From the NCBI GenBank assembly GCA_016744695.1, contig JADGDV010000007.1, positions 94,187 to 158,186 on the forward strand: a DNA stretch of 64,000 nt, read 5' to 3'. A program made the translations under genes and the position numbers. The stretch is from Hahellaceae bacterium (GTDB taxonomy: Bacteria > Pseudomonadota > Gammaproteobacteria > Pseudomonadales > Oleiphilaceae). Positions 10,630-21,113 of the stretch are shown piece by piece (the first letter of the stretch is position 1; every line of letters begins with the position of its first letter). The notes beneath the pieces were generated by a model. That model was given only the letters and a program-made list of their open reading frames with translations, was not told the DNA's origin and did not search any database.

Positions 10630-13329
10630 TTAACTCTCTTTTGTTGCTTTTTTCACAGTCTTTTTAACTACTTTCTTTGCTACTTTTTTTACGGCAACTT
10701 TCTTTTTAGCTAAAGTTTCCACCCATGCAGAGCCTTCATAATGAGCAGACCACCCCGTCGCTTTCCCTTCAAGCTCCGTCATTACGTACTGCTCTTTATT
10801 TTTTCGACTATAACGAATTATCGAGGGATTTCCATCAGGATCAGCAATCGGCGCGCTAAATAGAAACTCATACTTGGTATCAATTTCTTTTTTGTGAGGC
10901 AACAATTCAGTAACAAGTGGTGCTCGCGTTTCTCGATTCTTAGGAAACTTACTCGCAGCCAAAAACATACCAGCAGCGCCATCTCTAAGCACATAAGTAT
11001 CTTCAACTTTCTCGCAAACCAACTCCGGCATCAACACCGGATCCATTTTGGGTGGCGCAGGATCACCACTTCTCAGCAATTTACGCGTATTCTTACAGGC
11101 CTCACTGGTACACCCAAAGTACTTACCAAAACGCCCAGACTTTAACTGCATTTCTGAACCACACTTATCGCAATCCAGCAAAGGTCCATCGTAGCCTTTA
11201 ATTTTAAAAACACCCTGCTCTACTTCAAAACCAGAACAGTCAGGATTATTACCACATACATGAAGTTTTCGCTGCTCATCAATTAAGTAGCTATCCATCG
11301 CCGCATCACATTTGGCGCAGCGCTTCTTTTTACGCAATAAACGTGACTCACCTTCATCGTCATCATCAACGCTGACAACCTCATCACCTGAAACTAGATT
11401 AATCGTGCTCTTACAACGCTCTTTAGGAGGCAAAGCGTAACCCGAACAACCAAGAAACACACCGGTGCTCGCCGTTCTTATTTGCATATTCCTACCACAA
11501 GTAGGGCAAGGAATATCTGTTTCTGTAGGCTGATTCTCCCTCATCCCCCCTTCTTCAGAGCCTGCCTTATCTAGCTGCCCGGTAAAGCCTTTATAAAAAT
11601 CATCAAGGACTGTTTTCCAGTTTTTATGACCATTAGCTACATCATCAAGCGTTTCTTCCATTTTAGCTGTAAAACTAAAATCCATAAGATCATCAAATGA
11701 CTCAACCAAACGCTCAGTAACTATATCCCCCATCTTTTCAGCATAGAAACGGCGGTTTTGAATCTTTGCATAACCACGGTCTTGAATAGTAGAAATAATA
11801 GCGGCGTACGTTGACGGTCGGCCAATACCTCTTTTTTCAAGTTCTTTTACCAAACTAGCTTCTGTATAGCGTGGCGAAGGCTTCGTAAAATGCTGCTTAG
11901 GATCAAGCGCTTTAAGATCTAATACCTGCCCAACCTGCACATCAGGTAAAACAATATCATCTTCTTTTTTACCGAAAGAGGACAATATTTTAACATAGCC
12001 CTCAAACTTCATGATTCGACCTTTTGTACGTAACAAAAAGTCTCCCGCTGCAACCGTCACCGAGGAACTTAGATATTTAGCATCCTTCATCTGGCAAGCA
12101 ACAAACTGCCTCCAAATTAAATCATATAAGCGCTCTGCGTCTTTTTCGAGACCGGAAACCTGAAACCCCATCATTTCAACATTTGAGGGTCTAATCGCTT
12201 CGTGCGCCTCTTGCGCGCCATCTTTACTTGAGTAAATTCGTGGAGACTCATTCAAGTAATCACTTCCAATGCTTTTCTCTATATAGCCCCTACATGCCTC
12301 CACAGCATCTTTACTTAAGTTAGTGGAGTCTGTTCTCATATAAGTAATGTAGCCAGCCTCATAGAGCCGCTGAGCAAGCATCATCGTCTTTTTAACACTA
12401 AAACCTAAGCGCGTACTTGCTGCCTGCTGTAATGTTGATGTAATGAAAGGAGGGTTCGGTTTAGAGCTTGTAGGCCTATCCTCTCTTTTACTTACAACAA
12501 AATCGGCTTTATTTAATAAACCTGTATGCTTTAAGGTTTCATCTTCACTCGACGGTCTGAAGTTTTGATCTTCAAATTTCGTAACCTGAAATCGTGTAGA
12601 GTTATCCCCATTAACAAGAAGGTCAGCATAAACCTCCCAGAACTCTTCTGGGTTAAATGCTCTTATCTCTTGCTCACGCTCAACTATCAACCTAACCGCA
12701 ACCGACTGAACACGTCCAGCAGATAAACCTCGTGCCACTTTGCTCCAAAGTAGCGGCGACACCATAAACCCGACGACTCGATCTAAAAATCGTCTGGCCT
12801 GCTGCGCATCAACCCTAGCAATATCTAACTCACCTGGGGTTTCAAAAGCAGCTTGAATAGCTTTTTTAGTGATTTCGTTAAACACTACTCGACGATAACG
12901 ACTTTCATCACCACCTATTGCTTCCTTCAAATGCCAGGCAATTGCCTCCCCCTCTCTATCCAAATCCGTCGCGAGATAGATAACGTCAGCTGTTTTAGCT
13001 AAACGCTGCAATTCACTAACAACTTTTTCTTTGCCTGGTAATATTTGATATTGTGCTGCCCAGTTATTCTCTGGATCAACCCCCATTCTGGCAATAAGCT
13101 GATCTTTTGATTTTTTCTTTTTGTATACTGCTTTTTTCTCAGGCGTCATTTTCCTGGTTTTAGCAGCAGCTTTGGCTCTCTCAGCAGGCGTTGTAGTACT
13201 TGCCGAACCGCTGGTTGGCAAATCCCTTATATGACCCACACTGGATTTGACAACAAATTCAGAACCGAGATATTTATTAATAGTCTTTGCTTTTGCAGGA
13301 GACTCGACGATGACCAGTGATTTACCCAT
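10630..13329 (-). CDS. topA: DNA topoisomerase I (type IA)
   Basis: Relaxes negatively supercoiled DNA through a transient 5'-phosphotyrosine break. At 899 aa it opens with the Toprim fold ([13 protein letters not shown]; acidic [13 protein letters not shown]). The nucleophilic Tyr lies in [13 protein letters not shown], about residues 320-335. Residues from about 600 carry Cys4 zinc ribbons ([44 protein letters not shown]). A topo C-terminal repeat and a Lys/Val-rich basic tail ([15 protein letters not shown]) follow. It is a monocistronic minus-strand gene with its own terminator. The 293 bp upstream hold its promoter region, in which I see no distinctive site. Confidence 0.97.
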   Translation of the reverse strand: MGKSLVIVESPAKAKTINKYLGSEFVVKSSVGHIRDLPTSGSASTTTPAERAKAAAKTRKMTPEKKAVYKKKKSKDQLIARMGVDPENNWAAQYQILPGKEKVVSELQRLAKTADVIYLATDLDREGEAIAWHLKEAIGGDESRYRRVVFNEITKKAIQAAFETPGELDIARVDAQQARRFLDRVVGFMVSPLLWSKVARGLSAGRVQSVAVRLIVEREQEIRAFNPEEFWEVYADLLVNGDNSTRFQVTKFEDQNFRPSSEDETLKHTGLLNKADFVVSKREDRPTSSKPNPPFITSTLQQAASTRLGFSVKKTMMLAQRLYEAGYITYMRTDSTNLSKDAVEACRGYIEKSIGSDYLNESPRIYSSKDGAQEAHEAIRPSNVEMMGFQVSGLEKDAERLYDLIWRQFVACQMKDAKYLSSSVTVAAGDFLLRTKGRIMKFEGYVKILSSFGKKEDDIVLPDVQVGQVLDLKALDPKQHFTKPSPRYTEASLVKELEKRGIGRPSTYAAIISTIQDRGYAKIQNRRFYAEKMGDIVTERLVESFDDLMDFSFTAKMEETLDDVANGHKNWKTVLDDFYKGFTGQLDKAGSEEGGMRENQPTETDIPCPTCGRNMQIRTASTGVFLGCSGYALPPKERCKSTINLVSGDEVVSVDDDDEGESRLLRKKKRCAKCDAAMDSYLIDEQRKLHVCGNNPDCSGFEVEQGVFKIKGYDGPLLDCDKCGSEMQLKSGRFGKYFGCTSEACKNTRKLLRSGDPAPPKMDPVLMPELVCEKVEDTYVLRDGAAGMFLAASKFPKNRETRAPLVTELLPHKKEIDTKYEFLFSAPIADPDGNPSIIRYSRKNKEQYVMTELEGKATGWSAHYEGSAWVETLAKKKVAVKKVAKKVVKKTVKKATKES

Positions 13330-13622
13330 AAAATTCCGTTAACTTTATTCCGCAACTGATTGAAACATCGGATTAACTAAAAAAAGATTTGGCGATATAT
13401 ATAAGTTGTTGTAGCCGAAGGGTCAAGTTATTACCAGATTTTTTTAGTATTTTTATACAAATACCTGCTAACTGGCACAATAACAAAAGGCCATAACCAC
13501 ACACAATTTACAGTAAATTAGCTCTATTTTAAGCTAAGCTTTAATGTATTGTGCTTATCAATGCGCTAATATCAAACTAACACAAAAAAACACCTCACAT
13601 CATAAAGAGCAAACATATATAA

Positions 13623-14369
13623 ATGACTAGCGTAATAATATTCAGCATACTAGGTGGGCTTTTAATTCTCTCAATCATCCTCAGCACAATAGCTCACTCA
13701 CGGCAGCAAGCACTCTCTCAAAAAAAAAGCCAGCTTAGCCAAATAACTAGACGCACCCAAGATCTACAAGAAACACTAAACACACTACTTCAGATTGATA
13801 AATCTTACGACCTTATACTTATATTACACCAACAAATTTTATCTCTTATCACTAAAAAATTAACAATAGAACCCGATAACGAGATAACAAAAAACCACCT
13901 TGAACAACAAAAAATCATCAATGCCGCTTATCGCAAGCAAAAAAGAGAAAACGATATCAATAAGGCCATGCCTAGCGATGAAGCCATTAACCTAGCAAAC
14001 TTCCAACTACTTCAAGTCACAAAAATACTGCAGCAATTAAATCAGAAGAGGATATTATCACCGGCAAAATACAGTGAGCTACTAAACCACATACAACGAC
14101 TAAAGCTAGATATAGAGGTAGAAAGCCATATAGCCCAAGCTAACAGCTATTTTGAGAACAAAGATAACGTTATGATGCAATCACACCTCAAACAAGCTAG
14201 AGAGTCTCTAAGGGCCTTCCCCTCTGACTTCCCTGAAAAATCTCAACTAATTAGAAACCTATCAGATCAAATTAAAGATATCAATAAAACAAAACCGACT
14301 TCTGTTAACGACGATAAAAGCAATTCAACAGACCAAGACGAACCAAACGATCGAAGTCAGTATTTTTAA
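13623..14369 (+). CDS. membrane-anchored coiled-coil protein of unknown function
   Basis: 248 aa, family not recognised. Residues 3-24 (VIIFSILGGLLILSIILSTIAH) form one N-terminal transmembrane helix. The rest is almost entirely helical, rich in Gln, Lys, Glu and Leu with heptad-like spacing, so a coiled-coil body is expected, probably cytoplasmic. The last about 25 residues are Asp/Asn/Ser-rich and disordered-looking. The sequence is more AT-rich than its neighbours topA and fadA. It is alone on the plus strand between two minus-strand genes and shares a bidirectional terminator with fadA. It could be a cell-envelope or division-associated structural protein, but nothing in the sequence proves that. 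Confidence 0.7.
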   Translation: MTSVIIFSILGGLLILSIILSTIAHSRQQALSQKKSQLSQITRRTQDLQETLNTLLQIDKSYDLILILHQQILSLITKKLTIEPDNEITKNHLEQQKIINAAYRKQKRENDINKAMPSDEAINLANFQLLQVTKILQQLNQKRILSPAKYSELLNHIQRLKLDIEVESHIAQANSYFENKDNVMMQSHLKQARESLRAFPSDFPEKSQLIRNLSDQIKDINKTKPTSVNDDKSNSTDQDEPNDRSQYF

Positions 14370-14377
14370 ACAAACAC

Positions 14378-14407
14378 AAAAAAGGCCGAATAAATCGGCC
14401 TTTTTTA
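14378..14407. terminator. bidirectional terminator between the coiled-coil gene and fadA
   Basis: A-run, stem AAAAGGCCGA / TCGGCCTTTT with a five-base loop, then a T-run. It works in both directions and serves the convergent genes on each side. Confidence 0.85.
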
Positions 14408-14444
14408 TATCAGACTAAATCAGTCTATTTCACAACGGTTACGC

Positions 14445-15647
<1,203 letters not shown>

Positions 15648-15654
15648 TCAGCTA

Positions 15655-17802
15655 TTAACCGAAATACTTCTTACCAGCTTTAGCCATTTCTCTCATACCG
15701 TCTGTTGGATGGTATAGAGCCCCAAGGTCAACATGCTTGTCTGCCATTTCGCAGAACTTATCAACCCCAATAGAATCGATATAGCGTAAAGCACCACCAC
15801 GGAATGGAGGGAAGCCAATACCGAAGATCAGACCCATATCAGCTTCTGCTGCAGTCTCAACAATACCGTCTTCTAAACAACGTACAGTCTCGATGCATAG
15901 CGGAATCATCATGCGCTCAATGATTTGCTCATCAGTGAAATCTTCTTGCTTCTCGACAACAGGCTTAAGCAGGTCATAAACAGATTCATCAACTACTTTC
16001 TTCTGCTTGCCCTTACGGTCAAGTTCATACTGGTAGAAACCTTTATCAGTCTTCTGCCCGTAACGATCAGCTTCAAACATTACATCAATAGCTGTTTTGT
16101 TATCGTACTTCATACGATCAGGGAAACCGTCAGCCATAACTTCGCCAGCGTGCTTACCCGTATCCATACCGACTACATCAAGTAAGTAAGCAGGACCCAT
16201 AGGCCAGCCGAATTTCTCCATGATCTTATCGACGCGCTGGAAGTCTGCACCATCACGAACAAGACCAATAAAGCCACCAAAGTATGGGAACAATACACGG
16301 TTAACTAAGAAACCTGGGCAGTCATTAACAACAACGGGGGTTTTACCCATTGCTTTAGCGTAAGCAACTGTTGTAGCGATTGTTTCTTCGCTAGTCTTCT
16401 CACCACGAATAACCTCAACAAGAGGCATCATATTTACAGGGTTAAAGAAGTGCATACCACAGAAGTTTTCTGGACGCTTAAGACTTTTAGCCAACAAGTT
16501 AACAGAGATTGTAGAAGTGTTAGTAGCAAGAATCGCATCGTCGCGAACCTGACCTTCAACTTCAGCAAGCACAATACCCTTAACTTTAGGGTTTTCTACA
16601 ACAGCTTCAACAACTAAATCAACGTTCTTGAAATCACCATAGCTAAGCGCTGGGGTAATGCTGTTTAGTACGTCTGCCATTTTATCTGCAGTCATACGCT
16701 TTTTATCTACGCGCTTAACAAGTAGTTTCTTAGCTTCATTCAAACCAAGATCAATACCTGCCTGAGCGATATCTTTCATTATGATTGGCGTGCCTTTCAG
16801 TGCAGACTGATAAGCAACACCACCACCCATGATACCAGCACCAAGAACAGCGGCTAGCTTAACTTCACTCGCTAGAGGCTCAAGATCTTTAGCTTTCTTC
16901 TTAAGCTCCTGATCATTCAGGAATAAGCCAATCAAAGCATTAGATACTGATGTCTTAGCCATTTTAGCGAAGCCTTTAGCTTCAACTTCAACCGCTTTAT
17001 CACGAGACATACCAGAATGCTTCTGCATTACCTTAATCGCCTCAACAGGCGCAGGGTAATGTGGTCCAGCCTGACCAGCAACAAAACCTTTAGCAGTTTC
17101 AAATGTCATCATGCTTTCTAAAGCATTTAACTTAAGCTTGCTAGTTTTCTCTTCGCGACGGCCTTTGTAATCTACCTTGCCAGCATTTGCTTGCTTAACT
17201 AGGTCAACCGCAGCTTCTAACAAAGCTTCTGGTCCAACAACAGCATCAACAGCACCAAACTTTAGTGCAGCTTCAGACTTATATTCTTTTGTTCCGCAAA
17301 TCCACTCAATGGCGTTATCAGCACCAATTAAGCGAGGCAAACGAACAGTACCACCAAAGCCTGGGAAAATACCCAATTTAACTTCAGGTAGACCTACCTT
17401 AGCCTTAGTAGACATAACACGGTAGTCAGTAGCAAGACACATCTCAAAACCGCCACCTAATGCAATGCCATTAATGGCAGTAACAGATGGAAATGGTAAG
17501 TCTTCAATGTCGCTGAAAATACCGTTTGCAGTTAAGTTGTTTGCTATCAACTCTTCTTCCGGCCCTGCAAACAATCCAGTAAATTCAGTAATGTCCGCAC
17601 CGACGATGAAGCAGTCTTTAGAACTAGTTACTACCAAGCCTTTAATATTTTTGGCTTCTTTAAGCTTATCAGTTGCCGCACGCAGTTCTTCGATAGTAAG
17701 TCTATTAAATTTATTAACTGACTCACCGTCTAAATCAAAGTTTAGCTGAGCAATGCTCCCTTCGATCTCTTTAACCGTGATGGCTTTACCTTCGTAAATC
17801 AT
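15655..17802 (-). CDS. fadB: fatty acid oxidation complex alpha subunit
   Basis: Bifunctional enoyl-CoA hydratase/isomerase and 3-hydroxyacyl-CoA dehydrogenase. The start is ATG at 17802 ([15 protein letters not shown], 715 aa) with GGAGA upstream; the in-frame TTG at 17805 is too close to that site. The crotonase domain occupies residues 1-190 with catalytic glutamates in [14 protein letters not shown] and [14 protein letters not shown]. The NAD-binding domain starts near residue 315 ([15 protein letters not shown]), with the dehydrogenase His in [15 protein letters not shown]. The two C-terminal dehydrogenase domains follow. First gene of fadBA, downstream of a candidate promoter and operator at 17869-17920. 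Confidence 0.97.
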   Translation of the reverse strand: MIYEGKAITVKEIEGSIAQLNFDLDGESVNKFNRLTIEELRAATDKLKEAKNIKGLVVTSSKDCFIVGADITEFTGLFAGPEEELIANNLTANGIFSDIEDLPFPSVTAINGIALGGGFEMCLATDYRVMSTKAKVGLPEVKLGIFPGFGGTVRLPRLIGADNAIEWICGTKEYKSEAALKFGAVDAVVGPEALLEAAVDLVKQANAGKVDYKGRREEKTSKLKLNALESMMTFETAKGFVAGQAGPHYPAPVEAIKVMQKHSGMSRDKAVEVEAKGFAKMAKTSVSNALIGLFLNDQELKKKAKDLEPLASEVKLAAVLGAGIMGGGVAYQSALKGTPIIMKDIAQAGIDLGLNEAKKLLVKRVDKKRMTADKMADVLNSITPALSYGDFKNVDLVVEAVVENPKVKGIVLAEVEGQVRDDAILATNTSTISVNLLAKSLKRPENFCGMHFFNPVNMMPLVEVIRGEKTSEETIATTVAYAKAMGKTPVVVNDCPGFLVNRVLFPYFGGFIGLVRDGADFQRVDKIMEKFGWPMGPAYLLDVVGMDTGKHAGEVMADGFPDRMKYDNKTAIDVMFEADRYGQKTDKGFYQYELDRKGKQKKVVDESVYDLLKPVVEKQEDFTDEQIIERMMIPLCIETVRCLEDGIVETAAEADMGLIFGIGFPPFRGGALRYIDSIGVDKFCEMADKHVDLGALYHPTDGMREMAKAGKKYFG

Positions 17803-17868
17803 CAACTGTTCTCCAAGCTATTAGTAAGCACTGGCAACAAACAGCCTTATCATCCCTTAAAACAAGAA

Positions 17869-17959
17869 ATAATATGGGGGTTCATTTAACCAGCAATGGA
17901 TTAAAACGGTCCCGTTCTAATAGGGCATTCGATTCAAAATTCATACGCTCGTTTGAATC
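17869..17959 (-). promoter_or_regulatory. fadBA promoter with palindromic operator candidates
   Basis: Minus strand: TTGCTG (17896-17891), 16-bp spacer, TATTAT (17874-17869). Directly upstream, 17901-17920 is a 20-bp near-perfect palindrome with half-site TTARAACGG and a 2-bp centre, one mismatch between arms. Further up, GATTCAAA (17931-17938) and TTTGAATC (17952-17959) form a second inverted repeat with 13 bp between arms. Fatty-acid-degradation operons are usually controlled by acyl-CoA-responsive TetR or GntR repressors; which protein binds here is unknown. The remaining sequence up to 18300 is AT-rich with no gene. Confidence 0.5.
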
Positions 17960-18308
17960 TAGAGTGCACACCATGAAAAAAAACCGAGCATTTGTCAATC
18001 ATTTCTCTAGAAATATACATTTTAGTCGTTAATGAGCATGAGGCATAACTTTATTAAAAAACATTTATTTGTTTTTATTTTCATATAGTTAATTCATATA
18101 ATGAACAAAACACATCAAATAAAGCCTCTAACATGCAGATAATTTTTAATTAAAGCCGCTACATTTAATAACAAAATTTTCTTGCAAGCCCATGCAGCTT
18201 GCTTTAGCCTCGATAATTAAGTATTTGTAAGTCAAAATAAAAATACTATAGTTAACATAACAACCTTAATTCCCCCAATCACAAATATAATAAAAACGGA
18301 GAGTGTCA

Positions 18309-19139
18309 ATGAAGCTATTCGCCGAATACTTTAATACCACTTATCGGCATTTAGCCAATACCTTATTCTCAGTTGTAGTATTACTCGCCTTTATTCCCGC
18401 TAATTCAAGCGCTCTTGAGCAAGACGATGCGGCAGCACTTCTTAAAGGTTTTCATCAAGCACAAATCCAGTCTTATTTCACTATTAACGCATTTTATAAT
18501 TTCAGTGCAAACGATGGTGATAAGTCACTATTAATGGATGTGAACGATGCTATTAATAATGTTAATTCAATATTGAACACCCTTGATACCTACAAAGAAC
18601 TTGATGAAGTTAAAGGTGAAATTGAAGCAGCAAACCAAAGCTGGCAAGTACACAAGACAACACTTAACACCATAACCAATGACATTCTTGAACAGGGTTA
18701 TGCAGATTTACGCCTAATGTCTGATTTAGCAATACAGAATCAGGATTTTACAAATGTACTAGCAACCGCTTACCAGAAGGTTAAGAGTGAATACACTCTA
18801 AACAATGTCGCTGCAAAAAGTCGAGAATCAGCCCTGCTAATGGCCATGCTGATGACCAAGTACTCAGCAAGAACAACTTCCAATGTTAGCCAAGTTTTCC
18901 AAGGAGGAGGAGAAGAAAAGACAATTGATCTTCTCGCCCTAGATCTTGACAAACAATTAAAAGACTTACTGGTCACTGCCGACGCAGAGCAAAAGAAATC
19001 AGTTGACGCAGTGCTTACAAAGTGGGATTTCATTAGAAGTTCTTATATTAATTACAATGAAAAGAACGTGAATTACGTAGTTAACCTGTACTCAAAAAGA
19101 ATTATAAATGCTCTAGGCACTACATCTGACCTTAATTAA
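18309..19139 (+). CDS. exported alpha-helical protein of unknown function
   Basis: 276 aa from ATG 18309, chosen over the in-frame GTG at 18303 because GGAG sits seven bases before the ATG while the GTG overlaps it. Residues 12-35 form a signal peptide (hydrophobic VVVLLAFIPANSSA followed by LEQDD), so export to the periplasm is expected. The mature part has no Cys and is predicted all-helical, about 240 residues, reminiscent of four-helix-bundle sensory domains such as those in PilJ-type receptors, but with no cytoplasmic domain. The family is not recognised. It is a single gene with its own terminator at 19161. Confidence 0.75.
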   Translation: MKLFAEYFNTTYRHLANTLFSVVVLLAFIPANSSALEQDDAAALLKGFHQAQIQSYFTINAFYNFSANDGDKSLLMDVNDAINNVNSILNTLDTYKELDEVKGEIEAANQSWQVHKTTLNTITNDILEQGYADLRLMSDLAIQNQDFTNVLATAYQKVKSEYTLNNVAAKSRESALLMAMLMTKYSARTTSNVSQVFQGGGEEKTIDLLALDLDKQLKDLLVTADAEQKKSVDAVLTKWDFIRSSYINYNEKNVNYVVNLYSKRIINALGTTSDLN

Positions 19140-19160
19140 ATTCAGTAATTGAAGAGAATG

Positions 19161-19191
19161 AGAAGGGTGAAAACTACCGCCCTTCTTATTT
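19161..19191 (+). terminator. terminator of the exported helical protein gene
   Basis: Stem AGAAGGG (19161-19167) / CCCTTCT (19180-19186) followed by a T-rich tail that touches the stop of the convergent gene. Confidence 0.65.
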
Positions 19192-19689
19192 TTATTGAGG
19201 CATTGATAGAAGAATTGAATTAACCTCCGTCATGACCCCTAACAACTGATCAACATACTCATCCTCACCTCGCTCATCCCAAAAAATAGATGTACCGTTA
19301 GATGAAAGCATCACTAAGTTAAAATTATCTGGCAATACGACTAGCTCCTGTATTATACGACTGGATATCTCCTGTAGACCTATGGGTAATGACACTTCAT
19401 TAAATCGCCACTCACCCTCTCCTTCAACCTTAATAACAAAAAAAGCACCCGTTAATTCAGGTTTATTTCGAGCAATAATAAATAACTCATACATCGCGGC
19501 ACCTAAAACCTGGTCCTCGAACCTTATCAAACGATCTTTAAGGCCTTTATCTGGCAACCGTACTTTTATACCTGCACGCATCGCTTTTTGACGAAATTCC
19601 ATTCTTTTTCTATCTCTTGGACTTGGCAATATCCAAAAAAAAGACCCCATTAACGCCAAAACAATAAAAACAACAATCCAAACACCCAC
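19192..19689 (-). CDS. single-pass membrane protein of unknown function
   Basis: 165 aa from a GTG start with AAGGGG upstream. One N-terminal transmembrane helix (WIVVFIVLALMGSFFWILP, residues 4-22) is followed by a basic ILPSPRDRKRMEFRQKAMRAGIKVRLPD segment and a soluble domain of about 115 residues. The ILPSPR..RQ.AR.GI.V pattern looks like a conserved gammaproteobacterial hypothetical family, but I cannot assign a function. It is convergent with the 276-aa gene and divergent from the uspA-like gene. Confidence 0.75.
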   Translation of the reverse strand: MGVWIVVFIVLALMGSFFWILPSPRDRKRMEFRQKAMRAGIKVRLPDKGLKDRLIRFEDQVLGAAMYELFIIARNKPELTGAFFVIKVEGEGEWRFNEVSLPIGLQEISSRIIQELVVLPDNFNLVMLSSNGTSIFWDERGEDEYVDQLLGVMTEVNSILLSMPQ

Positions 19690-19774
19690 AATAACCCCTT
19701 AACATCGTAATAATAACTCAAAAGAATTAGAATAAAATAAACGACACAAACCAACCTCAATAAAAGGACTGAAG

Positions 19775-20206
19775 ATGGCCACTTATAAAAAAATTCTAGC
19801 TGCAGTAGATCTTACAGAAGAATCGATCCAAGTTCTTGACCGCGCTCGAAGTATGGCAATACTTTATGAAGCCGAGCTAAGCATAGCTCATGTTATAGAA
19901 CCTCTTGGCTATGCCTACGGAGGTGATATACCCATGGATTTAACAGAAGTACAAAAGCAACTCGAAGATCATGCAAAGAAATACCTAAAAGACATCGGCG
20001 GAAAATATAACACGCCCGAAGATCAGCAGCACGTTATCATCGGAAGACCAGAAACCGAAATTCATCGCCTAGCAGAAGCTGGTGATTATGATTTAGTCTT
20101 GGTAGGAAGCCATGGCCGACATGGCATTCAGTTATTACTCGGCTCCACGTCTAACGGTGTACTGCATGGCGCTAAGTGTGACGTATTAGCCGTGAGGATT
20201 GATTAG
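19775..20206 (+). CDS. uspA: universal stress protein, UspA family
   Basis: 143 aa single Usp domain. It begins YKKILAAVDLTEES, the typical first strand and loop. The ATP-binding glycine pattern G-x2-G-x9-G-S is present in VGSHGRHGIQLLLGSTSNGV, followed by the final strand CDVLAVRI. Usp proteins bind nucleotides and support survival in stress or stasis; the exact partner is not inferable. The start ATG follows AAAGGACTG. Monocistronic. Confidence 0.9.
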   Translation: MATYKKILAAVDLTEESIQVLDRARSMAILYEAELSIAHVIEPLGYAYGGDIPMDLTEVQKQLEDHAKKYLKDIGGKYNTPEDQQHVIIGRPETEIHRLAEAGDYDLVLVGSHGRHGIQLLLGSTSNGVLHGAKCDVLAVRID

Positions 20207-20268
20207 CAGATATCAACTAGCTCTCGTAACAAAGCGGTCGTTATTGGAGCTAGCATTAAATATATGAG

Positions 20269-20949
20269 TTAACCACCCTCTCCCTCTAATGTTGTCTTTA
20301 GCTTCTGCAACTGACTCTCAAGAGAAAAACTAACACTGGACGCCATAGAGAAAAAGCTTAGCAAAGCTTTTAGGTTTGAGTCACCCTCACAAACAGTGTG
20401 AATTCTTTGCCATAAAGCTTGATTCACTAATTGCAGCCGTTTATTTCTATCAACCAGACCTTTCATTTCCCAATCGGGTTCCCCACCGTTTTTCACCTCA
20501 AAGTGCTGCTGAAGCAGATAAATAGATACATTTCGAAGTATAAACTCATCATTAGAAGCAAAGGGCATATGATGCTGAGCCATCGGCTTTAATTCTGATA
20601 AAATAGGACAATGACTGGTAGCAAGGACCAAGCCCATCAATGATCTTAACCCCTCCTCTAAGCCCGTATGCTTAAAATATCCTCTCTCTGGCGTAGTCAC
20701 TTTTACATCAACCTTTTGAAAGGCCGCTTGCGTACGAAAATCAGCAACCAAACGCTGCATATCTAAAGCAGCAGGACAGTATTTCTCATTTTTTGCCAAA
20801 GGACAATTAGAGCACTGACAATGCTCAAGGCGAGTCCAATCTTCTGCGTTTTCATCTGCCCACTCTACAGGCATTACCGATCGGTCAACATCAACTTGAT
20901 AAGTTAACTGCTTGCCATCGCTAAATTCGAAAATATAATCCACTTTCAT
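20269..20949 (-). CDS. conserved hypothetical protein with N-terminal Cys cluster
   Basis: 226 aa. The N-terminal 30 residues read as a beta-hairpin (VDYIFEFSDGKQLTYQVDVD). The segment HCQCSNCPLAKNEKYCPAALD (about residues 43-63) then has four cysteines spaced C-x-C-x2-C-x8-C, suggestive of a zinc or iron-sulfur site. The C-terminal 150 residues are helical, including RSLMGLVLATSHCPILSELKPMAQHHMPF with another Cys and several His. No enzyme motif is recognised. It is a single gene on the minus strand between uspA and the ABC-F gene. Metal binding is an inference from the Cys spacing only. Confidence 0.75.
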   Translation of the reverse strand: MKVDYIFEFSDGKQLTYQVDVDRSVMPVEWADENAEDWTRLEHCQCSNCPLAKNEKYCPAALDMQRLVADFRTQAAFQKVDVKVTTPERGYFKHTGLEEGLRSLMGLVLATSHCPILSELKPMAQHHMPFASNDEFILRNVSIYLLQQHFEVKNGGEPDWEMKGLVDRNKRLQLVNQALWQRIHTVCEGDSNLKALLSFFSMASSVSFSLESQLQKLKTTLEGEGG

Positions 20950-21113
20950 TCGTTATAAGCACCGCTAGTTTCTGAGTGTTCAATATAGTTAGTTCAATGC
21001 ATTATTTATAGACTAAAATACTGAAATTCACATCTATCCATCGGAATATTTTATAATTATTTTCATTTCACCAAAGCATATGTACCTGTTTAAACAATCA
21101 CTTACACCCTTCA

